Shown piece by piece: positions 1-11,809 of a stretch of 64,000 bases of DNA; within the stretch, counting starts at the first letter, position 1; each line of letters opens with the position of its first letter. Origin of the DNA: Cymbidium sinense (taxonomy: Eukaryota; Streptophyta; Magnoliopsida; Asparagales; Orchidaceae); assembly GCA_021442155.1 (NCBI GenBank), contig CM038229.1, positions 97,627,271-97,691,270 on the forward strand, given 5' to 3'. Both the position numbers and the translations under genes were made by a program. The notes below the pieces were generated by a model that ran no database searches, was not told the DNA's origin, and saw only the letters and a list, made by a program, of their open reading frames with translations.

Positions 1-544
1 CCAATGGCTCTACCCTTTGAGTTGTGAATCATAGAACTGTTAGGGAAGAAAACCCTTTATCTATAAGTTTGTCTCTGACAAACCTGACCCAATTATAAGG
101 ATTTTTTGGATGATGTAACTCATATGTTGTTGATAAGGATCCTTGATCGGGTTGGGTACCTCCTCGACTAAGTAGACTAGCACAGGATGGCCGGAACCAT
201 GAGATCTAGATGGGACATATTATCATTCCCCAAACCATCTACTTTAAGTTAAAATGATGAATTTCATAATCTTAAATTTAAAACTCAACATCTTCTATCG
301 CTATTCATTAAGTGATATAATGATTAGCCTTAATCAAAAGTTCTCTCTCACTTTGGGAGGTAATTAACTATAGGTGCTCGCATGAAACTTGGAATCAAAT
401 CTAAAGTCCTATCAAAATGAAAGTAAAATCTCAGTAGTGTCTTATTTACTATCTCATATGCCTTACGAAAATTACGACATTTAAATCATATCTCTTTCAT
501 TTTATCGAGGTGGTGGTGAATTTTTTGGAGCTCATAAGTATTGA
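1..544. other. Unassigned sequence
   Basis: No reading frame or repeat that I recognise. The first 240 bases are less AT-rich than what follows and could be the tail of a decayed transposon coding region, but no family motif is visible. The rest is AT-rich spacer up to the left arm of the hAT-like element. Confidence 0.4.
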
Positions 545-589
545 TAAATTAAATAGCAAATAAAATAAAATTACAGTAAAAAAATAATT

Positions 590-1240
590 AAAATATACCC
601 TAAACAAGATATATAAACATCCATATTGTCAAGCTAAGTTGCATCTCATATTATAAAAGGTTTAACATCATAGCCTTTTAAAATCATAACTCTTAATATA
701 ATAATGATGTAGCTTTGCTATATAAATAGTGTCAAATGGTCTCATGAATGAAGAATGGAGAGAACATCAAGTAGTCATATCTCAAAATAATAGTAAGTAG
801 TCATTTCTCATAATAATTGCAAGTAGTTATTAGGTTGTATCATGAAGAATTTGATTTCTTTTCAATGAAGCAATAACCTATCAATTTATAAAGTGACTAA
901 AATTGGAGGCATGGTGTGTATATATTCTGAGAGATTCTCCCTCATGGCTAAAAAATAGGAGAAAATAACAAATAGATTGATATCAAAATAACAACAAAGG
1001 CGGTCAAAAGTATTAAGCGGTAAAACACGTTCACTTACATTGATGGTCGTTTTAATTATTAAATGGACACAATTTAAAATTTTATATTAGCTAATCAATG
1101 ATGTCTTCATAATTTGATGGTCTTAAATTCATAAAATCTAACTTATTGACATAAAATCAAGTGTATTATTGATAAAGTAAAGACCAAAATATAATAAAAT
1201 AGCAAAAATAAAAAAAACTACATTAAAACTCTCATGTCTT
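590..1240 (+). repeat. Left inverted arm of the hAT-like element
   Basis: Three sub-blocks, each matched in reverse complement on the right side. The outer block (595-700) contains an ATATATCTTGTTTAG-type motif when read on the minus strand. The middle block (720-1,000) has repeated motifs around CAAGTAGTCAT and CAAGTAGTTAT. The inner block (1,014-1,230) pairs with, for example, 5,160-5,330. Confidence 0.65.
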
Positions 1241-1704
1241 CTCGGCCTTCAATTCAATTTCTCAAGTCTTCTCTATTTTATAGTAATAAGGTGTCAACTA
1301 TGGATACGATTGTTGGTAGCAATCTAGGTTATTTTCTAAATCTCTACATCTAGTTTTATTTTGCTTTATCAAGAAGAAAAATCTTCATGTTTTATGTTTA
1401 AGTTATCTTTTTATGCTTGAAATGTCAAATTTACTATTGCTCTTTTTATATGGATTATGTCAATAAATTGTCTTAATATTCTTATTTCAAGCATATGGAT
1501 TGTATCTTTAATTTTGACACATATTTTTTTTTCAATATAGTCTACTATCCTATCAAATTTTGATCTATCTCAAACTACACTATCTAGTAATGAGATTATA
1601 GAGGATGAAAATAGTAATGAGAATCTTAATCTTCACAACCTCGTTGTTCAAAATACTTGATACTAATATTGAGGAACCCTCCACGAGAAGACTAGGAAAA
1701 GAAG

Positions 1705-3640
1705 TCTGATTTGGGAGTATTTTATTAAAAGCTGTTTCAACTTTGAAAGGCGTCAATGCATCTTATTTATAATACATATATTGTGATACAAACTTTCATA
1801 AATCCAAGATTGGCACCACTTCACAACTTCTCGGACATGTTAGGGAGTGTGATAAGATAAAAATTAAAAAACAAAATAAGTTGTGGAGTTGCGGTTAAAA
1901 GGCAAAAATTATTAAATTTTATGCCTTGATCTTAGTTAAATTGAGATTTCTATTTTCTTGATCCAAAGAATTATGATCATCTTGAGGTTAGAGAAATAAT
2001 AGCAAAAGATAATTGTGCATGAGTACCCTTTTATGATGGTTGAGCATACATGGTTCAATATTTTGTTGAAGGTTTTAAATCATAACTATGAATAAGTTTC
2101 TAGAAATACTATAAAATGGTTGCATGAAAGTTTATGAAGTAGAAAAAGAAAAGCTGAAGCCATATCTTAAAAGCATATATATTGTCTCATCAACATCGAT
2201 TGTTGGACTTTCAATCAAGTGTACATGTTTAACAATTCATTATATTGATGGGTCTTGAAAATTATACAAGTGAATTATCGGTTTCTTTGAGCTTTAACCA
2301 CCACATAGGTACTTTTATTTGTAATGCTATATGTGAATGCTTGTTGGAGTGAAATTTGCGGGATAAAGTTTCTACAATTATATTAGATAATGCAGTAACA
2401 ATGATGTTGCCCTAATGCTCTCAAATATAATTTTAGTCAAGAGGTAAGTTACATTTTATGAGTTATTTCTTTTAAGTCGATGTTGTGCTCACATCTTTAA
2501 TATAATAATTCTAGATGGATTAAAGCGATTCAAGATATTATTTATTAAATCAAGGAGTCAAAAAATATCTTAAAAGTCCCCAACTATATTACATAAGTTT
2601 ATTGAGGTGAAGAAATTAGATATTTTCACTTCAAAGGGTTTCTATTGATGTTCCTACACGATGAAATTCTACATACATTATGCTTGAATCTACCTTTATT
2701 TTTTGCGTATTCTACCATTATCAATATGATTTTGATTGGCAAGGTATGCAATTATTAGGAAGTTTCTTTTGTTTTTCATAATATCACAAAAATGATTTAT
2801 GGTTCAATTTATCCTACTATAAATATTTTTTTACTTACGATTATGCATGTTAAAAAATTGTTGATGGAGGAATGCAATTCATCAACTAAATATATTAATG
2901 AAATGGCAATTGCTATGAAAATTAAATTTGATGAGTATTGGGAGAATGCAATTTTATTATATCGTGGCTGTTAGATCCACGCTTAAAGATGAAGTTCATA
3001 AATTTTACATTTCCAAAATATACTCACATTATGAGATAGAATTCAAAATTAAAGAAGTTGAAGTAGTTATTTTGAAAATTTATAATCAATACGTTTATGA
3101 TATTGTTAGTTGTAATTTAGCTACAACAAGCTGCTAGTAAGTCCTCATATACAAAGGGAGCCATCATTTTCATCTCATTTTGATTATATGTTAGGTTTTA
3201 TTGATTTTGTTGTACATCTAGTTCTTTAGGTCTTTAAAATCATATTTGTAAATATATTTGGAAGAAGATTCATATAAGTGCGGTACAAAATAATTTGATG
3301 TTCTTGATTGGTGGAGGATGAATACTAAAGTATTCATACTTATCCAAAGTGCCTGAACAATTTTTATAACAACGGTTGCATGAATCTACTTAGTGTTGAT
3401 AGTAGAGTTTTGGATGATTATAGAAGCTCTTTATCCACAAAAATTGTTAATGCACTTGTTTGTACATAGTTGGATTAGAGGTTCTCAAAGCAATAATAAT
3501 AATCCTTTGGTAAGAATGATTTCATCTTTATTTATTTTTTATGCTAATAATCTTTATTTTTATTTTTTCATATGTCTAATGAATGACTCTTTTGTTAGAT
3601 CATGGAAGGAGAAAATTTGCATGTGAATCTTCACGAATAT
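1705..3640 (+). pseudogene. Broken hAT-family transposase
   Basis: Would encode the cut-and-paste transposase of a hAT (Ac/Tag1-like) element. Reading across frames shows the family's parts in order. Near 1,711-1,850 is a BED-type zinc-finger remnant (GTTSQLLGHVREC, with the His and last Cys kept and one earlier Cys lost). At 2,100-2,400 there is catalytic-region similarity. At 2,792-2,974 is an open stretch of 60 residues containing YPTINIFL, HVKKLL and MKIKFDEYWE, which matches the conserved segment just before the dimerisation region. It continues in another frame at 2,928-3,137. At 3,407-3,436 the hAT C-terminal dimerisation motif reads VLDDYRSSLS, followed by IVNALVC. There are many frameshifts and stops, so no protein can be made. 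The family call is secure; the subfamily is not. Confidence 0.85.
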
Positions 3641-3848
3641 TAAAGCTACGAAGAGAATGTGGGAGCAATATATATGCAATTGAGTCTATTTAGATTCTTA
3701 ACACTTTATTTTATTGGTTCTTCTATGTAATGCCTTTTATTTTAGACTTTTATAGTCTAGGTGGTTGGGTTCTCCTTGTTACTTTATATTGAAAATACTT
3801 ATTTTATTGCATTATAATATCTTACATGATTGATGTGTTACATAAATG

Positions 3849-4190
3849 AGGATGCTCAGTGGATGAGTGGCTTTACTCTTAGAGATGAAATGTGAAATGA
3901 GTATGTTGGAAAAGTTGGAGTATCTCACGGTGGCGAGATAAGATTAGAGAGTCGCCGATGGTTTGGCCACATAAAGCATGTCGTCCAGATGACCCGATTA
4001 GGAGAGTAGATGCATTAGATTTGCCTTATGTTAAGAAAGGTAGAGGTAGACCTAAAAGACTTTGTTAAGATGTATAAAAATGACACTTAGTATACTTGAA
4101 TTAAATGAGAATTTGACATATAATAGGACCTGATGGAGATGAAGAATTCATGTAGTCCGACCACTAGGATTAAGGCTTGTTATTGTTGTA
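3849..4190 (+). pseudogene. 3' fragment of a plant LINE (RTE/L1-type reverse transcriptase tail)
   Basis: Translation gives the C-terminal signature of a plant non-LTR retrotransposon protein: RML-WMSGFTLRDEM, then NEYVGKVGV, then RRWFGHIKH. After a frame change comes RRVDALDLPYVKKGRGRPKR. The fragment ends near 4,172-4,190 with a Gly-Leu-Leu-Leu reading through a TTG-rich tail, typical of the 3' end of such elements. Only the last 110 or so codons are present, as expected from 5'-truncated target-primed insertion. It has one TGA and frameshifts, and lies between the hAT transposase and its right arms. Confidence 0.8.
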
Positions 4191-4329
4191 TTTTGGCCTT
4201 TAGTTTACCAATCTTACACTTTATCTTGGATTACTAGATTTATGATTTTAAAACGATGTGATGTTAAATAATTTTAAATATGAGATGTTTGATAAAATGA
4301 TTTTTTAAGATTTAAGTAAACAATCAATT

Positions 4330-6240
4330 TATGTGTCTTATGGATTTTTTTAAGATATAAAATTTCTATTTCTTTAATAATTAAAAGCAATATCAATGTT
4401 AGTGAGCTTGTTTTATTGCTTAATACTTTTGGCTAGCTTTGTTGTTATTTTGAAATCATCAAATTCTCCATGAACCTAATAAATACTTGCAATTATTTTG
4501 AGATATAACTACTTGTTGTTCTCTCTAGAATCTTTATTCACGAACCATTTGACACTATTTATATAGCAATTTTACTTAAACATTAAAGTACATCTTTTTA
4601 TGTAAATTTATTTTTAATTTTGTACATGATTAATTTTATTACGGTTGTATATATTTCATTTTTTGTTATTTTATTATATTTTTGATCCGTAGTTGATTAA
4701 TCTTACACTTGATTTTATCTTTGGATTAGTTAGATTTATGGTTTCTAAATGGTTGTGATGTTAAACTATTTTTAATATGAGATCTGCTTAAGCATAAAAT
4801 GGTTTTCGGTTTATCAATACTACAGTTTTACTTACTTGATTTTGTTCGAATATTTTAGATTTATGAGTTTTAAAAAATTTAAGTCATCAAGCTATATGGC
4901 CTCATTGATTAAATGATATAAAATTTCAAACTAAAATTTAATAATTAAGTCATCAATGTTAGTTAGCTTTACTACTTAATATTTTTTGGTACTTTGCTTT
5001 ATTATTTTGAGAAATCAAATTCTCCATAATATAACCAAATAATTACTTACGGTTATTTTGTGATGTTAATCTTTTTAATATGAGATCTTAGCTTGATAAA
5101 CTACTTATATATCTTGTTTAGATGGTGTGTCTCGATGATTTTTGGACGCTTCTATTTTATTTGCTATTTCTTGTATTTTGGTATTTACTTCAATACTACA
5201 CTTGGTTTAATGCTCAATAAGTTGCATTTATGAATTTTTTTAAGAATTTAAGTAGCGTTAAATTTATGATGGCATCATTGATTAGCTAATATAAAATTTT
5301 AAACTTAGTCCATTTAAGAATTAAAGTAGCCATCAATGTTAGTTAGCTTGTTTTACTACTAATTGCTTAATATTTTTTTGCCTTTCTTTGTTATTTTGAG
5401 ATCAATCTACTTATTATTTTATCCTATTTTTTTAGTCGTGAGGAGAATCTCCACATAGAATATATATGTCAAATTTTTCACTTCATAAATTAGCGGTTAT
5501 TGCTTCTGAAAAGAAATCAAATTCTCCATGATACAACCTAATAAGTACTTACAATTATTTTGAGATATGGTTTTTTACTTCTCTCCAGATTTTTGATCAT
5601 TCGACACTATTTATATATAACATATACTTTTATGACAACATTGAGGTATATCAAATTCAATATTAAGGTATATTTTATTTTTAATTGATACAACTTTCAT
5701 TTTATTTTAAGTTTTATTGTATTTTGGTCCTTTGTTTATCAATACTATACTTTATTTTGTTGTTAAATTTATGATTTTAAAGTATGATGTTAAACCTTTT
5801 AATATGAGATGTAACTTAAACGATAAAATGCTATATATATCTTGTTTAGTTAGATTATTTCAATTATTTTTTGATAACTTTCATTTTATTTTTTATTTAT
5901 TGTATTTTGGTCCTTAGTTTATCAATAATACACTTGGTTTTATCTTGGATTGCTTAAATTTATGGTTTTTAAAGGGTTGTGATATTAAACCTTTTAAACG
6001 AGATCTGTTTAACGATAAAATTCGCTATATATATCTTGTTTAGTTAGGTCTACTTCAATTTTTTTACTACAATTTTTATTTTATGGACTGCTTTTATTGT
6101 ATTTTAGTTTTAATTTATCAATACTACGCTTGGTTTTGTCAGAATAGGTTGGATTTATGGATTTTTTTAAGAATTTAAGCATCGTGTTTTTGCATCATTG
6201 ATTATCGATATAAAATTTCAAACTATTTAATAATTTAATA
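4330..6240 (-). repeat. Multiplied right inverted arm of the hAT-like element
   Basis: At least four degenerate, tandemly arranged copies of the left arm or parts of it, in reverse orientation. Recurrent markers are a TATTTTGG-TC-TTAGTTTATCAATACTACACTT segment (near 4,690, 4,810, 5,190, 5,730, 5,900 and 6,110), GATGTTAAACCTTTTAATATGAGAT (near 4,750, 5,060, 5,790 and 5,985) and CAAATTCTCCATGA followed by CTTACAATTATTTTGAGATA (near 4,460, 5,020 and 5,520). Unit lengths run from about 190 to 600 bp because blocks are missing from some copies. Confidence 0.6.
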
Positions 6241-6599
6241 ACATAATTTTTTAGTTTTATTTATATAGTCAGCAAGAAGTATAAAGAGCGGATCTTATGT
6301 GGCAAATTTGATGATTTACGGAGAGTGAATAATCGTCAAGTATCAAGATTATTTTGAGTATTGAAAGATGTTAAGTTTCATTTTGTTTTATATAAATGTA
6401 TAATTCGATTGTACTCATTTGTTAATTTATTTTTGTAGTTTTCTAATTTTATGCCCTAAATCATATTCAAAAGTATTAAATCATATTTGTAGTAATGTAA
6501 TTTTTGTAGTTAATAAATTATGTTACTAAATCATATTCAAATGTAATTTTGCATTATGTAATTTTGTTTGCAATAAAATTTATTTTTAAAAGATCATTT

Positions 6600-7132
6600 T
6601 TTATTGTTAGTCCACACTCCACAATTTATAAATAACTGCAAACCTCCATATTTGCAGTAAAATTATTTTATTAAATTTAATATTTTTTAAATATTAATAA
6701 TAAAAAAAAATTTTAACGAGCCAATTAAATTGAGCGAGGTGTTAGCGAATCTGAATAAATTCTCGAACGACATGCTAACGCGAACGCATGTAATGATATT
6801 GAGCAAAAATTATGCGAAAACGAGCAAGCTCACTTAAGTTCCTTTTACACCTCTGCCACATTTATGACAGTTCAAACTGCCACTATTTTGCAACTCATAT
6901 GACAGTTTTAACGGTGGCTAAAATAGCCATAGTGGCTGTTATAACCACCATATTATACCATTGCTATTTATTTTTCCCTCCGGTTTAAAATCGTTGTGGA
7001 ATAGCTTTGTGGTGGAAAACAAAAAAAGGCAGTTGTGTGGTGATTTTAGAACCACTGCAACTATTTTATGGCTGTTTTAATTGCCGTAATAAGTGATTTT
7101 AATCGTTGTTGAAAATACTTTTTCCTATAGTG
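6600..7132 (-). mobile_element. Probable right end of a CACTA-type transposon
   Basis: Read on the minus strand, the segment starts at 7,132 with CACTATAGGAAAAAG, the terminal form usual for plant CACTA (En/Spm) elements. A subterminal region full of related short motifs around GCCAC/GTGGC and AACGG follows (6,850-7,110). The left end was not found in the window and the hAT-like element may be nested in it. The candidate 3-bp target duplication (ATA at 7,133) cannot be tested without the other end. Confidence 0.5.
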
Positions 7133-7247
7133 ATAAAATGATGTAATTATAAAGTGAGTGAACATATAATTTTTTTATATTTTTAATATATAATATTTTT
7201 CCATTTTGTTTTTTTTGCTGAGTACTTAAATACTCAACTTCTTAAGT

Positions 7248-7291
7248 AATAATAATAATAATAATAATAACAATAACAATAATAATAACAA

Positions 7292-7342
<51 letters not shown>
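7248..7342. repeat. (TAA/AAT)n microsatellite
   Basis: An almost pure AAT/TAA trinucleotide array interrupted by a few AAC units. It produces a meaningless poly-Tyr reading frame on the minus strand. Confidence 0.95.
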
Positions 7343-7343
<1 letters not shown>

Positions 7344-7631
7344 TTGAAATTTGGATTTTTTTCTTATCATCCTTGATTTCTTTTTTTTTTTTTTCTTATC
7401 AGCCATGTGCATTGCTGGTGCTTGGTAGGACAAAGACAACTTTACTGAAGTACGTTGGCACCGGTTGTGTGCCTATCCTCTGCCTAGACATAGAGTAAAT
7501 GGCCCAATGTAGTTTAGTTGAAAGCTACCTTTCCTTTCTTGACTTGGCTACATCCACGATCCATCCATCCTCCTCTTCAATTTACGCTCTGTGAGTGCCT
7601 ACTACATGACAGTCAATTTAATTAAGCGATC

Positions 7632-7634
<3 letters not shown>
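7343..7634. other. Low-copy-looking spacer
   Basis: A T-run at 7,379-7,394, then about 240 bases with more balanced composition than the surroundings. The stretch AGAGTAAATGGCCCAATGTA (7,492-7,511) recurs near 8,042, just after the 121-bp duplication. No gene recognised. Confidence 0.35.

Positions 7635-7716
<82 letters not shown>
7635..7716. repeat. (AT)n microsatellite, about 41 units
   Basis: Uninterrupted alternating AT of about 82 bp. Confidence 0.95.
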
Positions 7717-7719
<3 letters not shown>

Positions 7720-7802
7720 TAATAATATGATTTTTAATTATTAAAAAGAATATGGTGTGAAAAGCATCAAAGAGGCTGCAGATATGTTAGCTTACTTTGG
7801 TT

Positions 7803-8044
7803 GTGTGGACTGAAATAATGGAGATAAAATATCTGCGATACGCTTCCAAGCATCAGCCATAGGAGATTTCTCAAAACATTTTGTTGTATTATTTAGATGG
7901 GTAGGGAGAGAAGCAGTATATGCTGTGGACTGAAATAATGGCGATAAATATCTGCTATACGCTTCCATGCATCAGGCATTGAAGATTTCTCATAACACTT
8001 TGTTGTATTATTTAGATGGGTAAGGAGAGTGGCACTATATGTAG
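7803..8044 (-). repeat. 121-bp tandem duplication, exon-like on the minus strand
   Basis: Two adjacent copies (starting at 7,803 and 7,924, period 121 bp), roughly 85% identical. On the minus strand both copies read open for about 40 codons with the shared core THLNNTTKC-EKS-M-DAWKRIADI. Substitutions include both silent and amino-acid changes. After the core the copies differ by one base, which changes the frame near the end of the left copy. I do not recognise the protein. It may be a duplicated exon of a decayed gene, or chance coding potential in a repeat. Confidence 0.6.
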
Positions 8045-10464
8045 AGTAAATGGTCCAATGTTAGAAAACGAAACATGAATCTAGGCATTTAACGTATCTA
8101 ATTTGAAATTTCATTAACGCATCAATATGAAAACATATTAGAAAAATGGTGCTTTCAATGTCTCAAGCAGAAGTAAGAGCCTGAAAGAACTATCAGTTTT
8201 ACGGTCGCTATATACACTATCACGGTCGCTATGCAACAACAATTTTGAAGGCCTTTTCTGTCTTCATAATTCACACATAATAATTTCCCAATTGAAAGAT
8301 AGAGTTTATATTAGTTTTGATCAAACCGGTGATGATGATAATTTTGTGCTTATCATTGCTTTATATTTAATATTTCAGTAATTTAAAAGTTCTTATTAAA
8401 GTTTTATGTGAAATATTATAAAACTACTAAGATTTTAAACTATAATTTTATTTTTGAAAATTATGTCTAAATATTAATTAATTGTTAGCTACACTTCCTT
8501 ATGCCTGCAAGAAAGTTTAAAACATGTTTTGGCTGTGTTTTATTTTTATTTTGTTGTTTCGGATTAAGTTTCTTATTTATGCTTAAAACACAAACATTTT
8601 AGATGTGTATTAATTACCTGTTTTTATATAGAAATTTCTAAAATAAGTGAAAACATCTCAAATGATGCTATTTTCAAAATTTCTAAAATATACTATTTAA
8701 TAAAATAGCTAACTAAATTTGTTCCATAACATAAGTGGTTGTTTATTGAAATAAAGGAAGATTTACATACATAACATTTTATTCTTATGTATTTATGTTA
8801 TATATGCATTAGAATGCTATCAGTTTTTTTGTTCTAATAATACTTTCACAGAAAGTATAACTTTGGTATGGTGGCCAAAAATTTATAGTTACTGTTTTTA
8901 GTACAATCAAAGTTAAATATGTAATTGACTTTAGTCACATTCTTAAACATACCATCATTTCGGATGAATTAGGAGTGTGTGTGTGTATCATTGTTTGATT
9001 ATTTAGTTCAGTTGTTGGTTTTGCATTTCTTCTGGTTTCAAACTGTGTTCATCATAAATCCATTAAAAGACTCTACTTGCTTATAACATCTATACCTGTT
9101 TGTATATTGTGGTGAGAAAAAAAAATAATATGTAGGTGCTTTAATAACAATACAACATCTGCTACTGGTATTTTGGTCTACCGTAAATCCAAGCTGTCTA
9201 TAAATATGAAGATGAAGAGTTAAGGATTCTTTGCCTTCTGAGGTCAAAAGATTGCTTTATAAATGGTCTACTTTCATCCTCTCGTGGGTTGGTTCATTTA
9301 TTTCATATTGGTTTTACTTGCACGAACTCAAGGTTATGTTGATTCATTTTTATTCAAAACTCGCATTGATTTCAGTTTCAGATGATATGCTTTGACAGAT
9401 ATTTCACTTCTCCATTAGTGCTGAATCGAGCTTAATCCAATCTTCTTCATTTTGGCTCAGATTTTTTGTTTACCTTATTTTACTCAATCGATAGCCTTGA
9501 GCTACTATTTTACTGCAGATATTTGTGGTAACTCTCTTCTGTTACTCTCATGTAATTAATTGAAAAAAATCTTTCCTGTGTGTAATATTTCATGTGGACA
9601 TGGTATCATGTGAACTCACATGTGAAGGGGCCACTTTTCCTGCCAGGAATTCATGCAATAGCACACTTGTCACTTCACAGCTACTCTTCGGTCTATTGAA
9701 TATTAACTACTTGTAGCTGGAGCCTGGATGGAATGATAGTGAGTTGGTCTTTATTTCTTTTGAAGAATCTTAGAGATTTGATTTCTGATATTTTCTGTTG
9801 GTTTTATTTTTTTATTGGAAAGGTATCCATCCAACATTTCACTCATTTTATGAGTGGGGATATCGTTATTATTAATCTTATGATCACATTCATCACATAC
9901 ATATCAGTCACTTACTTTCTCCACCATTATTCTGTAAAGTCTCGCGGAGAGAAATCAACTCGATCGAGGAGTTATGCTTTTATATCAATATGCTAATCTC
10001 ATCAGCTCATTCTTGTCAATAGCACTTATTTATATTGAAATTCTACTTTGGCCCTGCAAGCTTTATGATTTTGTTATGTTGTTACTATAATAAGAGATGA
10101 TGAAGAACATTGCTTGAGATTATGGCCACTGATTATTATTTGGAGATTTTTTTTTATTTGGAATATTGAGAGATAGGTTTAAGATTTCACTCTTCTTCGA
10201 GAGGATATATATTTAAAATAATATATTTAAGATTTTTTTAAAATATTCTAATAAAAAGAAATATTTAATATTTATGTTTTAATGATTTTAAGAGAGCTTA
10301 TAGTATCCTTCATTTTTATAATTGATGTCCTCATCTCATCTGCAGCCTCACACATCTCAAAATTATTCATATAATAAAAATGATTTTTTTAAGATGATTT
10401 TCAGATTCAAAGACTATCTATTATTCTTGATTCATACCATATTTTATCTCAAGTGGGTTTTGAA

Positions 10465-10467
<3 letters not shown>
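8045..10467. other. Unassigned AT-rich region
   Basis: No transposon motif or supported gene. The composition at 8,450-10,070 is T-rich on the plus strand, like intron or UTR sequence, and lacks the recurrent blocks seen elsewhere in the window. Reading frames of 69-87 codons here have no recognisable domains and are not called. Confidence 0.4.

Positions 10468-10505
<38 letters not shown>
10468..10505. repeat. (AT)n microsatellite
   Basis: Pure alternating AT, about 38 bp. Confidence 0.9.
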
Positions 10506-10507
<2 letters not shown>

Positions 10508-11252
10508 AAATGTCTATTTCTTGACAGACCTATCCATGGAACCATCTACTATATAACAGAGAAGAAATTATTAGCATGAAATTTATGATGTATCTATATT
10601 TTAAAAAATAAGGCGTGTCATATATAGAAGTGTTGATTAAAATAATATTAAAAAGTAAAAGTATATGTATATCATAATTAAATTAAAATTATATAAAAAT
10701 ATTTTAAATATAGTTTTTAATTATAATTAAATTTATAAATTTAGAATTAATGATAAAATTTATTCATTAAGATTATTAAAGTATAATAAAATAAATTACT
10801 TATATATATATATATATATATATATAACTTAAATAATTAATTTAAAATTTTTTTAATTAAATGAATTATTTTATTATTATTTTAATATTTTATTTATTTA
10901 ATTTGTACATACTATTCATAATAATTATTATAATATCATGTTCAATAAGTGTTTGTATCTTATATTTTTAAAAATAGAAATCTTATATCCTATCATTATT
11001 ATACGTATGCATCATAGTAGAAATACATCTATATTTTCTAAAAAAAGTTGAAGGCCGAACTCAACCATTATCATTAATCAAAAGAAATATATAATAAACT
11101 CATTAAAAGAGAATTATAAAACTAAGAATCTAATTAACAAAATTAAAAAATAAATAAAGTCTCATAATAAAAACTCAAAAAAAAAAAAAGAATAAAAAAA
11201 ACATAAACGTATCAAATGAGAAACATGCATCATAAGCTTCATCCACGGTAGA
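10506..11252. other. Very AT-rich spacer with a short (TA)n
   Basis: More than 80% A+T by eye, with a second small (TA)n at 10,801-10,826. Nothing else seen. Confidence 0.5.
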
Positions 11253-11809
11253 TAGGTGTGCATTATTTGGTTCTAACCAAAATTTCAAATCAAACCAAAG
11301 TTTTGAGTAATTTGGTTCGATTTTGAACTTAGTAATTTGGATTTTGGTTTTAATTAATGAAAACTTTAGTTTTTGATTTTGGATCGATTTGTTAAATAAA
11401 ATTTTGATGAAACTAAATAAACTAAAATAATTATATGTAATATGATATTATTAATTTATGTATAATAATCTTATCTATTAGACACTTATTTTATTTATTT
11501 TTAAATACTTTGTAGATGGAGAACTATTATCCAATTTTTCAAAATACTTTTTTGCCGTAATATGGTAATATGGTTCTAAAGCTTAAGTTACTTAGTTTAG
11601 GTAACTAAAAATTAGTTTTAAATATTTTTTTATACGTGAAGTAGTTAATTGCATTTTTATATTATATTTATATTATTTTTTCTTATTTTATTATATACAA
11701 TAAAAAAATTATACAAATAATTTTAAAATGTACTTCGATTTATCCAAAATCAAAAATAAAATAACCGAACCAAATTATGATTTTATTTGTTCTAATACAT
11801 TCAGACCTA
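11253..11809. mobile_element. Probable hAT-type MITE
   Basis: A 557-bp non-coding segment with imperfect inverted ends: TAGGTGTGCATT on the left against TAGGTCTGAATG read inward from the right. Immediately inside lie repeated TTTGGTTCGATTTT/CCGAACCAAA-like motifs. This combination is common in non-autonomous plant hAT elements. I could not identify a clear 8-bp target duplication. Confidence 0.55.

Larger units (their letters stand above)
545..6240 (+). mobile_element. Decayed hAT-type DNA transposon with long inverted arms
   Basis: A broken hAT transposase is enclosed by sequences that recur in inverted orientation. Blocks at 595-700, 720-1,000 and 1,014-1,230 reappear as reverse complements, in the expected order, between 4,330 and 6,240. 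hAT elements normally have inverted repeats of 11-16 bp plus short subterminal motifs, so arms near 0.7 kb are unusual. I could not define the exact terminal bases or an 8-bp target duplication. The outer limits are those of the inverted similarity. A LINE fragment lies between the transposase and the right arms. Confidence 0.6.

Noticed and set aside
7242..7439. Poly-Tyr/Ile frame on the minus strand
   Set aside because: Direct translation of the TAA microsatellite and a T-run.
9733..9996. 87-codon frame with hydrophobic stretches
   Set aside because: T-rich composition alone gives Phe/Ile/Leu runs. No start context, splice model or family supports it.
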